NCBI GenBank assembly: GCA_001310715.1
Contig: BAXV01000014.1
Span: 1 to 64,000 of the forward strand
Direction of reading: 5' to 3'
Source: Pseudovibrio sp. JCM 19062
GTDB taxonomy: Bacteria > Pseudomonadota > Alphaproteobacteria > Rhizobiales > Stappiaceae
Length of the DNA: 64,000 nt
Below, piece after piece: positions 29,253 to 39,302 of the stretch; position 1 is the first letter of the stretch; each line of letters starts with the position of its first letter. The position numbers and the translations under genes are program-made. The notes beneath the pieces are model-generated. The model had not been told where the DNA came from. It saw nothing but the letters and a program-made list of their open reading frames with translations, and did not search any database.

Positions 29253-30728
29253 ATGAGTGCTGCAGTCGGATTTGAAGAAGAAGTTAGCCAATCTGACATG
29301 GGTTCTACCAGCTGGCCGATTACCTTGGGCTGGGTTCTGGCCCTTCTGAGCTTTGGGATGAGCTGGGCGGGTGACACCGGCTGGATGAGCATTTTGTCTG
29401 GGTCAGCTTTCCTGCTTGCCGCTATTCCAACTGCGTTGTGGCTGAAGGATAAAGGCTCCGATATGACGGCACTGGCTTCCGGCGTGTGTCTGGCCATTCT
29501 TGCGGCTCTTGCCAGCTCTGCGGCTGCGCTTGGTGGATATGCAGATAGCTGGCAGGTGGACTTCAACGTCCTGTTCTTTGCTCCACTTGTCGTGCTGGGT
29601 TCGTCCCGCAAGGGTGCTGCATTTATTGGGTTTCTGGTAGTTTCAGCGGTTTATCTGCTTGGGGGGCTGTTTGTTTTGCCTGACTTTCTGCTCAGCGACC
29701 AGAGCAGTCTGACTGGGAATCTGATCAATCTCGGGTTGCTTGCGGGCCTTACGGTGGCGTTCCTTGGCACTCACGGTGACGACGAGGTTTCTGGCGCAAA
29801 CGCGACTGAAAGCCTAATTGAATCTCATGAAGTGCAGGCTGCTGAACTAGCTGAGTACAAAAAGGCGCAAGCGGAGCAGTCCGAGCGGATTGCGTTTTTC
29901 GAAAAGCATGTTTCTGCCCTGCGCGATACGGTAGATGATCAGCTGAAGAGCCTTTCGCAAAACACACACAGCATTGTTTCTGCTTCGAAGGAGCTGGAAA
30001 ATACGACGCATACATGTTCTGACCACACAACGCAGGTCGTGACATCCTCTGATGCCGCTTCCGGCAATGTGCAGACTGTGTCGGCTGCTTCTGAAGAGCT
30101 TTCTTCCTCCATTTCCGAAATTGCGCGCCAGATTGCACAGGCAAACGAGATGGTTGACACGGCAACACGCGGTGCGCAGGAAGCCAATGACACGATTGGC
30201 AGCCTTGCGGAAGCTGCAAGCCGCATTGGTGAAGTTGTAACGCTCATTCAGGCGATTGCAGAGCAAACCAATTTGTTGGCGCTGAACGCAACCATTGAGG
30301 CCGCCCGCGCAGGGGAAGCGGGCAAGGGCTTTGCTGTTGTAGCGGCAGAAGTTAAGGGGTTGGCAAACCAGACATCCAAAGCGACTGAAGAGATTGCCTC
30401 TCAGGTTTCCGCTATTCAGGGCAGAACCCGCGAAGCTGTGGAAGCGATTGGTGCCATCTCTCAAACCATGGATGAGGTGAACTCGCATACTGGCGCGATT
30501 GCGGAAGCTGTGACCCAGCAGGGTGACGCAACCAACGAGATTTCGGCCAACATCGCAGCTGCTGCGGAAGGGACCATGGCGGTTTCGCAGAGTATTTCCA
30601 GCCTGAGTGAAGCCATGACTGCAGCAACCAGTTCGGTTTATGATGTGAGTGAGAAAGCGCAGAAGGTGGATGGCGACCTCAATGAGGTTCATGACACGCT
30701 GGAGCGTTTCTTTCACGAGGTTGCTTAG
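29253..30728 (+). CDS. Methyl-accepting chemotaxis protein
   Basis: Chemoreceptor of 491 residues. The N-terminal 180 residues hold about six membrane segments (starting around [14 protein letters not shown]) in place of a periplasmic ligand domain, so it probably senses a membrane-linked or intracellular signal. After a charged linker the cytoplasmic coiled-coil signalling domain follows, with the tip [19 protein letters not shown] that contacts CheA and CheW, then [14 protein letters not shown]. The ATG at 29253 follows GGAAAG. No HAMP domain is obvious. The frame is intact and a terminator follows. No che genes are nearby. Confidence 0.93.
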   Translation: MSAAVGFEEEVSQSDMGSTSWPITLGWVLALLSFGMSWAGDTGWMSILSGSAFLLAAIPTALWLKDKGSDMTALASGVCLAILAALASSAAALGGYADSWQVDFNVLFFAPLVVLGSSRKGAAFIGFLVVSAVYLLGGLFVLPDFLLSDQSSLTGNLINLGLLAGLTVAFLGTHGDDEVSGANATESLIESHEVQAAELAEYKKAQAEQSERIAFFEKHVSALRDTVDDQLKSLSQNTHSIVSASKELENTTHTCSDHTTQVVTSSDAASGNVQTVSAASEELSSSISEIARQIAQANEMVDTATRGAQEANDTIGSLAEAASRIGEVVTLIQAIAEQTNLLALNATIEAARAGEAGKGFAVVAAEVKGLANQTSKATEEIASQVSAIQGRTREAVEAIGAISQTMDEVNSHTGAIAEAVTQQGDATNEISANIAAAAEGTMAVSQSISSLSEAMTAATSSVYDVSEKAQKVDGDLNEVHDTLERFFHEVA

Positions 30729-30752
30729 TCAGCCCTACAGTTTTTGAGGCAG

Positions 30753-30779
30753 ACGGGTCATCATTGGTGGCCCGTTTTG
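30753..30779 (+). terminator. Terminator after the chemoreceptor gene
   Basis: Stem ACGGGTCA/TGGCCCGT (one G-T) with a 7-base loop, directly followed by TTTT, 24 bp past the stop codon. Confidence 0.85.
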
Positions 30780-30972
30780 CACTGCGCCCTGCTCTCCCCT
30801 TAAATATGTTTCGTTCTCTGCCCATAATCCGGGGACTTTGAGGGAAAATCACCTGCAAACTACGTAAAACAACTCAGCAAACAGACCTAGAGACAATTTT
30901 ATGATTGCCTTGGCCTGTCGGGCTGGTATTGAGCATTCTTAATAGCGATAACCCAATTAAGAGTGGACAGGT

Positions 30973-32777
30973 ATGGCGCAGTTTGCGTTTGGAACAGTAC
31001 TTTTTGTCGACAGGCTGAGCCATGAGCCTGCGCGCCTCTTCCAAGACCCAAAGCGCGTGCTCACTTGCCAAACTCTTGCTGAGGTTCCGCAGTTTCTTCA
31101 GGCTCTGGAACAGAAACGCAAGGCAGGTCATCATCTGGCTGGCTTCTTCTCCTATGAGTTCGGCTTTGCCTTTGAGGAGAAGCTGAAGCAGCGGTTTACG
31201 GGCAGTGGCAATGTGCCTCTGGCGTGGTTCGGGGTTTATGATGCGCCTCAACAGCTCTCCCGCGCTGAAGAAGCGCAGTGGCTGATTGAGGCTGCTGGCA
31301 ATGAGGCTGCCCCTTCCATTCACATCAACCGGTTTGATATGAGCAAAGGCGACTATGACGCTGCTTTTGCAAAAACACAGCAGCATTTGGCGCAGGGCGA
31401 TATCTATCAGCTCAACCTGACTATGCGGGCCAAGCTTGAACAGACCGGCAGTACCGCCGCGTTGTTTGACAACCTGTTGTTCCAGCAACCTGTTGGGTAT
31501 GCAGCCCTTCTACATCTGGGAGATCAGAAAGTTCTCTCGATTTCGCCTGAGCTGTTCTTGCAGCGCACAGGCAAGCAGCTCACCACACGGCCAATGAAGG
31601 GCACCGCAGAACGCGGACGGACAACGCAAGAAGACAAAGAAATTCAGGATTGGCTGCAAAGCGATGTGAAGTCGCGCGCCGAGAACACCATGATCCTTGA
31701 TCTGATGCGCAACGACCTGTCTCGGATCACCAAGGCAGGCAGCGTTTGTGTTCCCTCTCATTGTGAGGTTGAGCAGTATCGCAGCCTGTTTCAGATGACC
31801 TCCACCACCACCGGCGAATTAGTGGATGGTGCTGAATTACCTGAAATAATAGAGGAATTATTCCCCTGCGGCTCAATTACCGGAGCCCCGAAACTGCGGG
31901 CGATGGAGATTATTGACGATCTGGAGAAGAGCCCGCGAGGGATTTATACCGGCTCTATCGGCATGATTGAGCCTAATGGTGATTTCACCTTCAATGTGGC
32001 GATCCGGACCCTCGTGATTGATGAGGATGGGGCTGCGGAGATGGGAACGGTTCTGGTGTGGTGTTCGATTCCGGCGTGTCTCCTGAGTATGACGAATGCT
32101 TATTGAAGCTCAACTTTCTTCAGGCCTCTGATGAGCGTTTCACGCTTTTTGAAACCATGGGCTGGACACCAGAGGATGGCTATACACTGCTGGAACGGCA
32201 TATGCAGCGTATAGCAGATAGCGCAGTTTACTTCGGCTTCAACTGGGATCTGGAGCAAGCGATGCATGTTCTTTCCGAGCATGCCGCAGACTTTACAGGT
32301 GCCATGCGGGTTCGGCTTGATCTTGCAGAGGATGGCCAGCTTCAGGTGACCGCACAGGAGATGCCCGCTGCAAACGGGAGTGAGTGGCGTATTTGCGTGG
32401 CGGAAGAGCCGGTCCATTCGCAGGACCGCTTCCTGTTTCACAAAACCAGTCGGCGTGGCTTTTATGACCAGACCCGCGCAGATTATTCCTCCAAGTGTGG
32501 ATGCTCTGAGGTTATCTTCCTGAATGAGGCTGGCTACCTGACCGAGGGCAGTTTTACCAATCTGTTTATCCGCAAGGACGGCATCTTGCTGACACCAGCC
32601 CTTAAGCACGGTTTGCTGCCGGGTGTCTTTCGGGCTGGTCTACTGGAGCACGGCTATGCAGAAGAAGCGGACCTGACCCTCACCGACTTGCGGCAGGCAG
32701 ACGCCGTTTATATTGGCAACTCCCTGCGCGGACTTATGAAAGCCAGCCTTGTTTCGCTTAGCGCTGATGTGAGCTAG
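30973..32777 (+). CDS. pabB: Fused aminodeoxychorismate synthase component I and lyase (PabB-PabC), one frameshift
   Basis: Two folate-pathway steps in one protein of about 600 residues. The PabB part (1-360) makes 4-amino-4-deoxychorismate from chorismate and glutamine-derived ammonia; it shows GDIYQLNLTM, TRPMKGTAERG, RAENTMILDLMRNDLSR, PCGSITGAPK and SIGMIEPNG. The PabC part (from about 385) is a PLP fold-type IV lyase releasing p-aminobenzoate, with the PLP lysine in FHKTSRRGFYD, NEAGYLTEGSFTNLF and the tail VYIGNSLRGL. One base is missing near 32047 (GGGAACGG); restoring it gives MG-GSGVVFDSGVSPEYDE and joins the halves without a stop, supporting a true fusion. No pabA is adjacent. Confidence 0.9.
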
Positions 32778-32962
32778 TGCCGTCTTTTTAAAGGGCAGAC
32801 ACGCATCAAATCAATGCCCTAGACGACTGCATAGTCTTACGCCGCTTCAACAGGCTTTAGGCGAACGAACAATTTAAACCAGTGGCTCTTACTGATATGC
32901 AGACAACATGGGATGAGCGCGATTTTTCGCGTTTCAATGCTGCTTAGTTTTGGGGAATATAT

Positions 32963-33637
32963 ATGAAACGAGTTGCAATTACAGGGGCTAATCGCGGTAT
33001 CGGGCTGGAGATGGTCAAACAACTATCAGCGAATGGCGATGAGATTCTTGCCTGCATTCGCTCACCGGAAACGGCTGTTTCACTGGAAGGGCTAAAAGGC
33101 GTAACAGTCGCAGTCGTCGATGTGACTGACCCTGCCTCCTGCGAGAAGGCAGCAACCGCATTTGGGCCGCTTAATTTGCTGGTTTGTAACGCAGGTCAGT
33201 ACCGTGTGAGGGGCCGTTTGGATGATCCAAACTATACGCCGGAAAACTGGGCGGAGGTTCTGGCAACCAATGTCTCGGGAGCATTTTTTTACCACCCGCG
33301 CCTTTTTGCCATTCCTCGCTAAACCCGGCGGGAAGATTGCCATTATTTCCTCGCGTATGGGGTCAAATACGGATTCTGTATCTGGTGGCTCGTACATCTA
33401 TCGCGCTTCCAAAGCAGCTGCTACCAATCTGGCAAGCAATCTAGCCATTGATCTTAAGCAAGATGGCGTTGCAGTTGGCGCTTATCACCCCGGCCATGTC
33501 GGCACGGATATGGTGGAGAAACCGCTCCTGTCACACCCTCCGAAAGTGCTGCTGGATTGCTCAATCAGTTCCATGCCCTCTCTCTGGAGAACACAGGAAC
33601 CTATATGGAATATAACGGTAACAAGCTGAGTTACTGA
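32963..33637 (+). CDS. Short-chain dehydrogenase/reductase, two frameshifts
   Basis: NAD(P)-dependent oxidoreductase of the classical SDR family, about 224 residues. It has the cofactor motif TGANRGIGLEM (residues 7-17), CNAG, and the catalytic Ser in IISSRMGS with YRASKAA (Tyr-x3-Lys). Breaks occur at a T7 run near 33287 (six T restore GAFFTTRAFLPF) and near 33525, after which TPSESAAGLLNQFHALSL continues to the stop at 33635. The end resembles the csgA-type SDRs (TYMEYNGNKLSY). The substrate is unknown; it stands as a single gene. Confidence 0.82.
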
Positions 33638-33867
33638 AGCTCGATCAGTTATTGCATTTGCAGTGCGTTCTACATCTCCAGCAAAATTGCGTCAGTGGGC
33701 TAGCCTAATCCAAGTCGAGTGTACGCCGTAAGCTGGCATTCTTCTCAGTCGCCCACTGACAATTACTGTTGTCAGGAAATACGCCTTCAAATAGGTTTGA
33801 CCTGACAACTCAACAAAAATCCCTTTTCACGTCTCTTATAGTTTTTTTCGTTTCCGGAACTCCAATC

Positions 33868-34440
33868 ATGCTCATTGTTATGAATGGCTACCCTGGTGTC
33901 GGCAAGTTAAGTATTGGCCGTGTGTTAGCTGAGATCTTAGGTGCCCGCCTCGTGGACAACCACACCGTCTGGAACCTGGCGTTCGCACTAACAGATCGGA
34001 AAACACCTGCCTTTTACGAGACAATCCTGGCTGTACGCCGTCTTGCTGACGAACTGATTTGCGACCTGCCTGAGACGGTACCAGTTGTGATGACCGAAGC
34101 CTTGACTGTCGGGGATCCATTTTGCGAGGACTATTGGGCAGGTATTGAAAAGCTATCGATGTCGCATGACCCTCTTCTTGTTGTGCATGTCAGGTGTGAC
34201 TTGGAAGAAAACAAACGGCGCATTCAAAGCCCTGAGAGAGGCCTTAAACGCAAACCACGCGACCCTGATTATGCCAGCCAAAACCACCAAAGGGCGAGAG
34301 ACCTACTGGGCAAGAATGCAGAGTATTTTTTGGAATTGGACGTCTCCGAGCTAACAGCTGAGGATGCTGCACAAAAGATCGCGGGGTGGGTTGCTGACGT
34401 AAAAGTCGAGCACACCCGTAATGCGGCCTCAGGCTTATAG
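33868..34440 (+). CDS. P-loop kinase-like ATPase
   Basis: Protein of about 190 residues with a P-loop at the N-terminus (GYPGVGKLS, near residues 6-14), an Asp-Asn-His segment (DNHTVWN) that may bind substrate, and a lid-like RRIQSPERGLKRKPRDP. It resembles shikimate/gluconate-kinase-type or AAA-class small-molecule kinases; the substrate cannot be inferred. I start at the ATG at 33868 because the fold starts there; the frame is open upstream to 33769. The P-loop has Leu-Ser after Lys where Ser/Thr is usual directly, a possible variant. The frame is intact. Confidence 0.7.
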   Translation: MLIVMNGYPGVGKLSIGRVLAEILGARLVDNHTVWNLAFALTDRKTPAFYETILAVRRLADELICDLPETVPVVMTEALTVGDPFCEDYWAGIEKLSMSHDPLLVVHVRCDLEENKRRIQSPERGLKRKPRDPDYASQNHQRARDLLGKNAEYFLELDVSELTAEDAAQKIAGWVADVKVEHTRNAASGL

Positions 34441-34475
34441 CACGCGGTGCGACGGGGTTGATGGCGACTGATACC

Positions 34476-34501
34476 AGCAGCTTCCTTTCGTCGCTGCTTT
34501 T
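34476..34501 (+). terminator. Probable terminator after the P-loop kinase gene
   Basis: AGCAGC and GCTGCT arms with an 11-base loop, followed by TTTTC, 36 bp past the stop codon. The stem is short. Confidence 0.5.
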
Positions 34502-34756
34502 CGGGGATCGCTCGGCGCAATCACCCGTTGATTTTGTGCGAAGAACACCCCAAATTGTGGGGATGGGAATGTAAGTGGTTGCAATGTGTTCTACTCGTTT
34601 TCGTCCCGTAGAATTGTTAATATCTATCGCCTTTTGAAGAGCTTAAGTTGGGAGAACGCGCTTCATTCGAGGCGAGCACCGAAAAGGTATTCAGTGCCAT
34701 CGCATTTTCCTTGGCAGCAAACCTTTTGCGGCACCTGAGCGTTTGAGGGAATTGTA
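34502..34756. other. Intergenic region before the NAD(P)-binding gene
   Basis: With the terminator this makes a gap of about 316 bp. I see no gene in it; it presumably holds the promoter of the rightward gene at 34757. Confidence 0.4.
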
Positions 34757-35626
34757 ATGAAGACCGTCGTTATTGCAGGCGCAACCGGCTATCTGGCTCC
34801 TATCTCACCTCCTATTATCTGCAGCGAGGCTGGTTTGTCCGTGCTCTTGTGCGCAATGAGCAGGTGGCGCGTGACAAAGGTCTTGAAGCCAGTGAGTTCT
34901 TCGAGGGGGAAGCCACCAGTCCCAACAGTTTGCGTGGGCTGATGGAGGATGTGGATCTGGTCATATCCGCGCTTGGCATCACCCGCCAGAAGGATGGGCT
35001 GAGTTACAATGACGTGGACTTTCAAGCAAACAAGAACCTGCTTGACCTTGCTATCGAAAACAGTGTCCCGCAGTTTGCCTATATTCATGTACTGAACGCA
35101 AACAGGCTGCAGGATGTACAGCTGGTCTGCGCAAAGCAGCACTTTGTTGAGGTGCTGCAAGGGGCTCCGATCAAGAGCACTGTTATCTCTCCAAGCGGTT
35201 TTTTTCTCTGACATTGAAGAGCTTTGGGGCATGGCGAAGTCTGGCCGTGTCTACCTGTTTGGATCAGGTGAGTATCGTATTAATCCTATTCACGGGGCTG
35301 ATCTGGCGGCGGCGTGCTACACGATTATTGAGCAGGGACAGGCCTACGCTGAAGTGGGTGGTCCGGTGAAGTATACACAAAACAAGCTGGCGGAAATTGC
35401 CTTTCAGAGTTTGAGCAAGAAACCGAAGATCACACACTTGCCCAATTGGACTGGTGTTGCTCTACAAAGCGGGCTGGAAACATTCACTTCCGCAAAGACC
35501 TATGGTCCACTGCAGTTTTTCCTGAGCGCCTTGCGGATGGACATGGTTGGGAAATCCTACGGCACAATCCGGCTAGAAGATCACTTCGCCGAACTGGCGC
35601 AAAAGGATAAGCAAGACGCTGGCTGA
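34757..35626 (+). CDS. Atypical SDR / NAD(P)-binding epimerase-like protein, two frameshifts
   Basis: About 289 residues, NmrA-like or atypical SDR. It starts MKTVVIAGATGYLG with the Rossmann nucleotide motif, continues YLQRGWFVRALVRNEQVARD after a missing G near 34797 (CTGGCTCC for CTGGGCTCC), and has DLVISALGITRQKDG and FAYIHVLNA. An extra T in the T7 run near 35203 breaks PSGFFSDIEELWGMAKSGR. The C-terminal half (YRINPIHGADLAAAC, VGGPVKYTQNKLAEIAF) is typical of the family. Catalytic Tyr-x3-Lys is absent, so it may bind NAD(P) as a chaperone or isomerase. Function unknown. Confidence 0.78.
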
Positions 35627-35652
35627 CCGTTGCTCGCCTTTTGAAGGTGGCT

Positions 35653-36361
35653 CTAGTTGAAGATTAGCTCTGCTGAGGTGCGTGTCGCCATTTGGAAGCG
35701 GCTAGCCGGATGCACCAGACGTACATAAGTAATGCCCTGCCCCGAGATCCATGTGCGGCGCTCTATGACAAAGACTGGTTCGCATTCCTGAAGTTGAAGG
35801 AGCCTTTGCTCTTCAGCAGTGGCTTTATCAGCGCGGAAGACATGCTCTATGTTTGGGTGCGGAACACGCTGCAAAAGCCATTCGTTAGGGCCTGTATCTG
35901 CGAAGCTTTCGTCAGCCGCTTCCGGCACTGCGGACAGATTTATCCAGCGGACATCGAGCTGTTGCGGGATTCCGTCTCCGTAATGCAGGCTCTTCAGGAA
36001 CAAGGCCTTTTCGTTCTGCTGGAGCGAGTTGTGCGCGGACATCTTCTGGCGGCAACGCTTCCAAACGTTCCAACAGAAGGTATTTGTAGCTCTGGCCTTT
36101 GTTCTCAATTTCCTGCCGGATTATCGGGATCGTGATGGTTGCAGGATGCGAGCTGGGCTGAACAACGCGGGTTCCGGCTTTGCGGCGGCGCTCCACAAGT
36201 CCGGCATCTGAAAGTTCCCGCATGGCGCGGTTCACGGTTGCGCGGGTGCAGCCGAATTCCTCAGAGAGTGCTTGCTCACTTGGCAAAAGATCACCCGGCT
36301 GCCATTGCTGACTGGTGATCCGTTCCTGCAAGATATCTCGAATTTCCTTATAGGATCGCAA
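35653..36361 (-). CDS. hutC: Histidine utilisation repressor HutC, one frameshift
   Basis: GntR-family repressor of the HutC group, about 236 residues, released by urocanate. The N-terminal winged helix is seen in RSYKEIRDILQERI, SQQWQPGDLLPSEQALSEEF and GCTRATVNRAMRELSDAGL; the C-terminal UTRA effector domain is seen in ALFLKSLHYGDGIPQQLD, NEWLLQRVPHPNIEHVFRA and WISGQGITYVRLVHPASRF. The frame shifts near 36030. The start is probably the TTG at 36361 or slightly upstream. It is downstream of hutF on the same strand, 43 bp apart, and expected to repress both hut transcripts from the shared region at 37782-38053. Confidence 0.87.
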
Positions 36362-36404
36362 GCGTTATTCCCGTCATTCTCTATTGGCCTTAATTGCGCA
36401 TCTG

Positions 36405-37781
36405 TTAGGCCGCTTCCAGCAAAACTGCAAGCTGTTGCCTGTATCTAGCGGTAATGGCTGAACGATTGATGTGCTGCCCATCTTTCACCATATGGCGGCC
36501 AGCCGACCAGACATCGGTGACGACGCGATCGTCGCCAGCAAAGATCCAATAGTCCAGATATTGGTCAGGTTTCAGGCCGGCAAACTCGACGCGTGCAGTG
36601 TCGATTGCGACCACGTCCGCCAGATACCCGGCTTTCAGCTCACCTGTGTTGCGGCCAAGGGCCTGTGCTCCACCTTTGGCAGCAGCCTGATACATGGCAG
36701 TACCAACTGAGCCTTCTCCAAGCTGCATAACATTTCTGGACTGGTCGCGCAGGCGCTGGCTGTATTCCAGAATTCTCAATTCTTCAGAGAGCGTGATACG
36801 CAGATTGCTATCGGAGCCGACACCGTAAGCGCCGCCAGCCTCAATGAATGTGGGGCCATTGAAGATACCATCTCCGAGGTTGGCCTCTGTGATTGGGCAT
36901 AGTCCAGCAACTGCACCAGTTTTCGCCATGGCGACGGTTTCTTGGTTGGTCATGTGCGTGGCATGCACCAGACACCAGTTATCACGCACATCCACGTTAT
37001 CCAGCAGCCATTCGACAGGTCGTGCCCCGAGCCATTCCTGTACGACCTCCACTTCCTGCATCTGCTCGGAGATATGGATGTGGATTGGCTTGCCTGCAAA
37101 AACAGCTGCGATATGGCGCAACTGTGCCGGATCAGTTGCACGCAAGGAATGGGGTGCAATGCCGACCTGACAGTCCGAAGGCAGGCAGCTCGCCAGTGTT
37201 TTCGACGCCTCTTCAATAAGTTGTAGATGGCGTTCCAGATCATTACCAAACCGCAGTTGGCCACCGCTCAGTGGCTGTTCCCCGGCTCCGCCGTAAGCGT
37301 AGAGAACTGGCAGGTGGGTCAGGCCAATGCCTGTCTGGTTGGCGGCTGCAAAGATACGGTGGCTCATTTCCGCGAGGTTGTCGTAGGGTGTTCCGTCCGG
37401 CTGATGGTGGAGGTAGTGGAACTCACCCACACTGGCGTATCCGGCTTCCAACATTTCCATATAGACCAGCGCTGCGATTGCTTCGACCTGTTCCGGACTC
37501 AACTTGCCCAGAAAGCGGTACATGAGCTCGCGCCATGTCCAAAAGCTGTCCCTACCCTTCTGCCGGACCTCAGTCATGCCTGCCATTGCCCGCTGGAAGG
37601 TATGGGAGTGCAGGTTGGCAGGGGCAGGACAGATAAGCCGTTTCTGGCCAGAAACCTCTTTGCCTTCAGGTGTTACACCAAGTTCAACAGACTTGATTGT
37701 ACCATTGTCTTCCAAATGCAAACGCACGTTTTTCGATAGACCGGTGGGGAGTAAAGCCTGCCCAGCAAAGATGGTTTTCAT
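36405..37781 (-). CDS. hutF: Formimidoylglutamate deiminase HutF
   Basis: Amidohydrolase of 458 residues converting N-formimidoyl-L-glutamate to N-formyl-L-glutamate and ammonia, the fourth step of the five-step histidine route. Metal ligands are visible in NLHSHTFQRAM, IHIHISEQ and GLVHATH-like WCLVHATHMT, and GVGSDSNLRITLSEELR gives the catalytic Asp. The N- and C-termini form the usual beta-sandwich (GYLADVVAID). It starts at 37781 and is divergent from hutI. The frame is intact. Presence together with HutG means formate and glutamate are the end products. Confidence 0.95.
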   Translation of the reverse strand: MKTIFAGQALLPTGLSKNVRLHLEDNGTIKSVELGVTPEGKEVSGQKRLICPAPANLHSHTFQRAMAGMTEVRQKGRDSFWTWRELMYRFLGKLSPEQVEAIAALVYMEMLEAGYASVGEFHYLHHQPDGTPYDNLAEMSHRIFAAANQTGIGLTHLPVLYAYGGAGEQPLSGGQLRFGNDLERHLQLIEEASKTLASCLPSDCQVGIAPHSLRATDPAQLRHIAAVFAGKPIHIHISEQMQEVEVVQEWLGARPVEWLLDNVDVRDNWCLVHATHMTNQETVAMAKTGAVAGLCPITEANLGDGIFNGPTFIEAGGAYGVGSDSNLRITLSEELRILEYSQRLRDQSRNVMQLGEGSVGTAMYQAAAKGGAQALGRNTGELKAGYLADVVAIDTARVEFAGLKPDQYLDYWIFAGDDRVVTDVWSAGRHMVKDGQHINRSAITARYRQQLAVLLEAA

Positions 37782-37841
37782 TGCTCACTCAATAGGTTTG
37801 AGGTGAAACATCGATCAATTCTGATCTTTTTGTATTAATAA

Positions 37842-37852
37842 GCATATACATA
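37842..37852 (-). promoter_or_regulatory. Candidate HutC operator upstream of hutF
   Basis: TATGTATATGC on the minus strand, about 60 bp before the hutF start. It shares TATGTATA with the site at 37981 upstream of hutI in the opposite orientation. Similar AT-rich GTATA-containing sites are known for HutC, but the match here is by eye. Confidence 0.45.
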
Positions 37853-37980
37853 ATAACAATTCATACAACCAGAGTTTTTCGCCGGGATATCACCAGCAAT
37901 AGGTATAATTGGCTTATTTTAGCTACTTATGAAGCTTATACGGAGCCTCCTCCTCAAGATTTCATAGACTACATGATTTT

Positions 37981-37991
37981 TATGTATAGAC
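37981..37991 (+). promoter_or_regulatory. Candidate HutC operator upstream of hutI
   Basis: TATGTATAGAC on the plus strand, about 65 bp before the hutI start, mirror partner of the site at 37842. Placement next to each divergent gene fits one repressor controlling both. Confidence 0.45.
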
Positions 37992-38053
37992 ATTAAGTGA
38001 TTTCCATGTAGATTTTCACTGAAGTGAATTCACGAGGAATCTTGGGAGGGTCC

Positions 38054-39288
38054 ATGACACGCGGGAGAACCGTTCTCAGCAACCTCACAGCTGCGACTAT
38101 GTCTGCAAAAGAAGATGGGTATGGCCTGATCCATGACGCAGCAATCGCGATTGAAGCAGACAAGATCTGCTGGGTTGGACCATTGCAGGACCTGCCAGAG
38201 GACTGGAATGACGTTCCGCGCACAGACCTGAATGGCTGCCTTGCAACGCCATCTCTCATTGATTGCCACACACACATCGTCTACGGCGGCTCCCGCGCGC
38301 GCGAGTTCGAGATGCGGCTCAATGGAGCCACTTATGAGGAGATTGCGCGTTCTGGTGGCGGCATTCGCTCAACGGTTGCTGCAACGCGTTCTGCGAGTGA
38401 AGATGAGTTGTTGGCTGGTGCGCTGCCACGCGTGGATGCTCTGCTGGCTGAGGGCGTAACACTGTTGGAGATCAAGTCCGGCTACGGGCTGGATTTGGAG
38501 ACAGAGCTCAAGATGCTGCGTGTTGCGCGCCGGATTGGCGAGCTTCGTCCTGTGAAGGTACTCACCACCTTTCTTGGCGCCCATGCCTTGCCACCGGAAT
38601 ATGAAGGGCGCAGTGACGCTACATCAGCTTCGTATGCAATGAGGTGCTTCCGGCTGTTCAGGCCGAGAAGCTCGCGGATGCGGTGGATGCTTTTTGCGAG
38701 GGCATCGCCTTTTCACCTGAGCAGGTTTCCAGAGTGTTTGATCGGGCGCGGGCGCTTGGGTTGCCTGTCAAAATCCATTCCGAGCAACTTTCCAATCTTG
38801 GTGGAAGCGCCATGGCAGCCAGCCACAAAGCGCTTTCTGCTGATCATCTGGAGTATCTGGATGGGGCGGGTATTCAAAGCATGAAGGAGGCAGGGACCGT
38901 TGCGGTTCTGTTGCCGGGCGCTTTCTACTTTCTGCGCGAGACCCAGCATCCTCCACTTCAGGAGCTGCGGGATGCGGGTGTTCCGATTGCGATTGCGACA
39001 GATGCTAATCCGGGGTCCTCTCCCCTCACCTCGCTTCTGCTTTGCATGAATATGGCGTGCACCTTGTTCCGCATGACGCCGCAGGAAGCGCTGGCCGGGA
39101 TTACCCGTAATGCGGCAAAGGCTTTGGGTCAGGCTGAGACCTGCGGCACGCTGGAAGCTGGCAAGCAAGCAAACATTGCGATGTGGGATGTGCAGGAGCC
39201 AGCTGAACTGGCCTATCGCATCGGATTTAACCCATTGAACCGCCTGTACTTCCTCGGCGAAGACATCACAAAAACACAAGTAAATTAA
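38054..39288 (+). CDS. hutI: Imidazolonepropionase HutI, one frameshift
   Basis: Hydrolyses 4-imidazolone-5-propanoate to formimidoylglutamate, step three of histidine catabolism. About 411 residues with metal ligands in [44 protein letters not shown] and [13 protein letters not shown]. The ATG at 38054 follows GGGAGGG. One C is missing near 38613 (GACGCTACATC for GACGCCTACATC), where [19 protein letters not shown] would join the halves. It is the first gene of the rightward hutIHGU operon. Confidence 0.93.
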
Positions 39289-39302
39289 GCTCTGAGGCAC
39301 AC

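Noticed and set aside
29749..30716. Long leftward frames opposite the chemoreceptor gene
   Set aside because: They mirror the Ala/Ser/Glu-rich coiled coil of the real gene and have no protein-like pattern.
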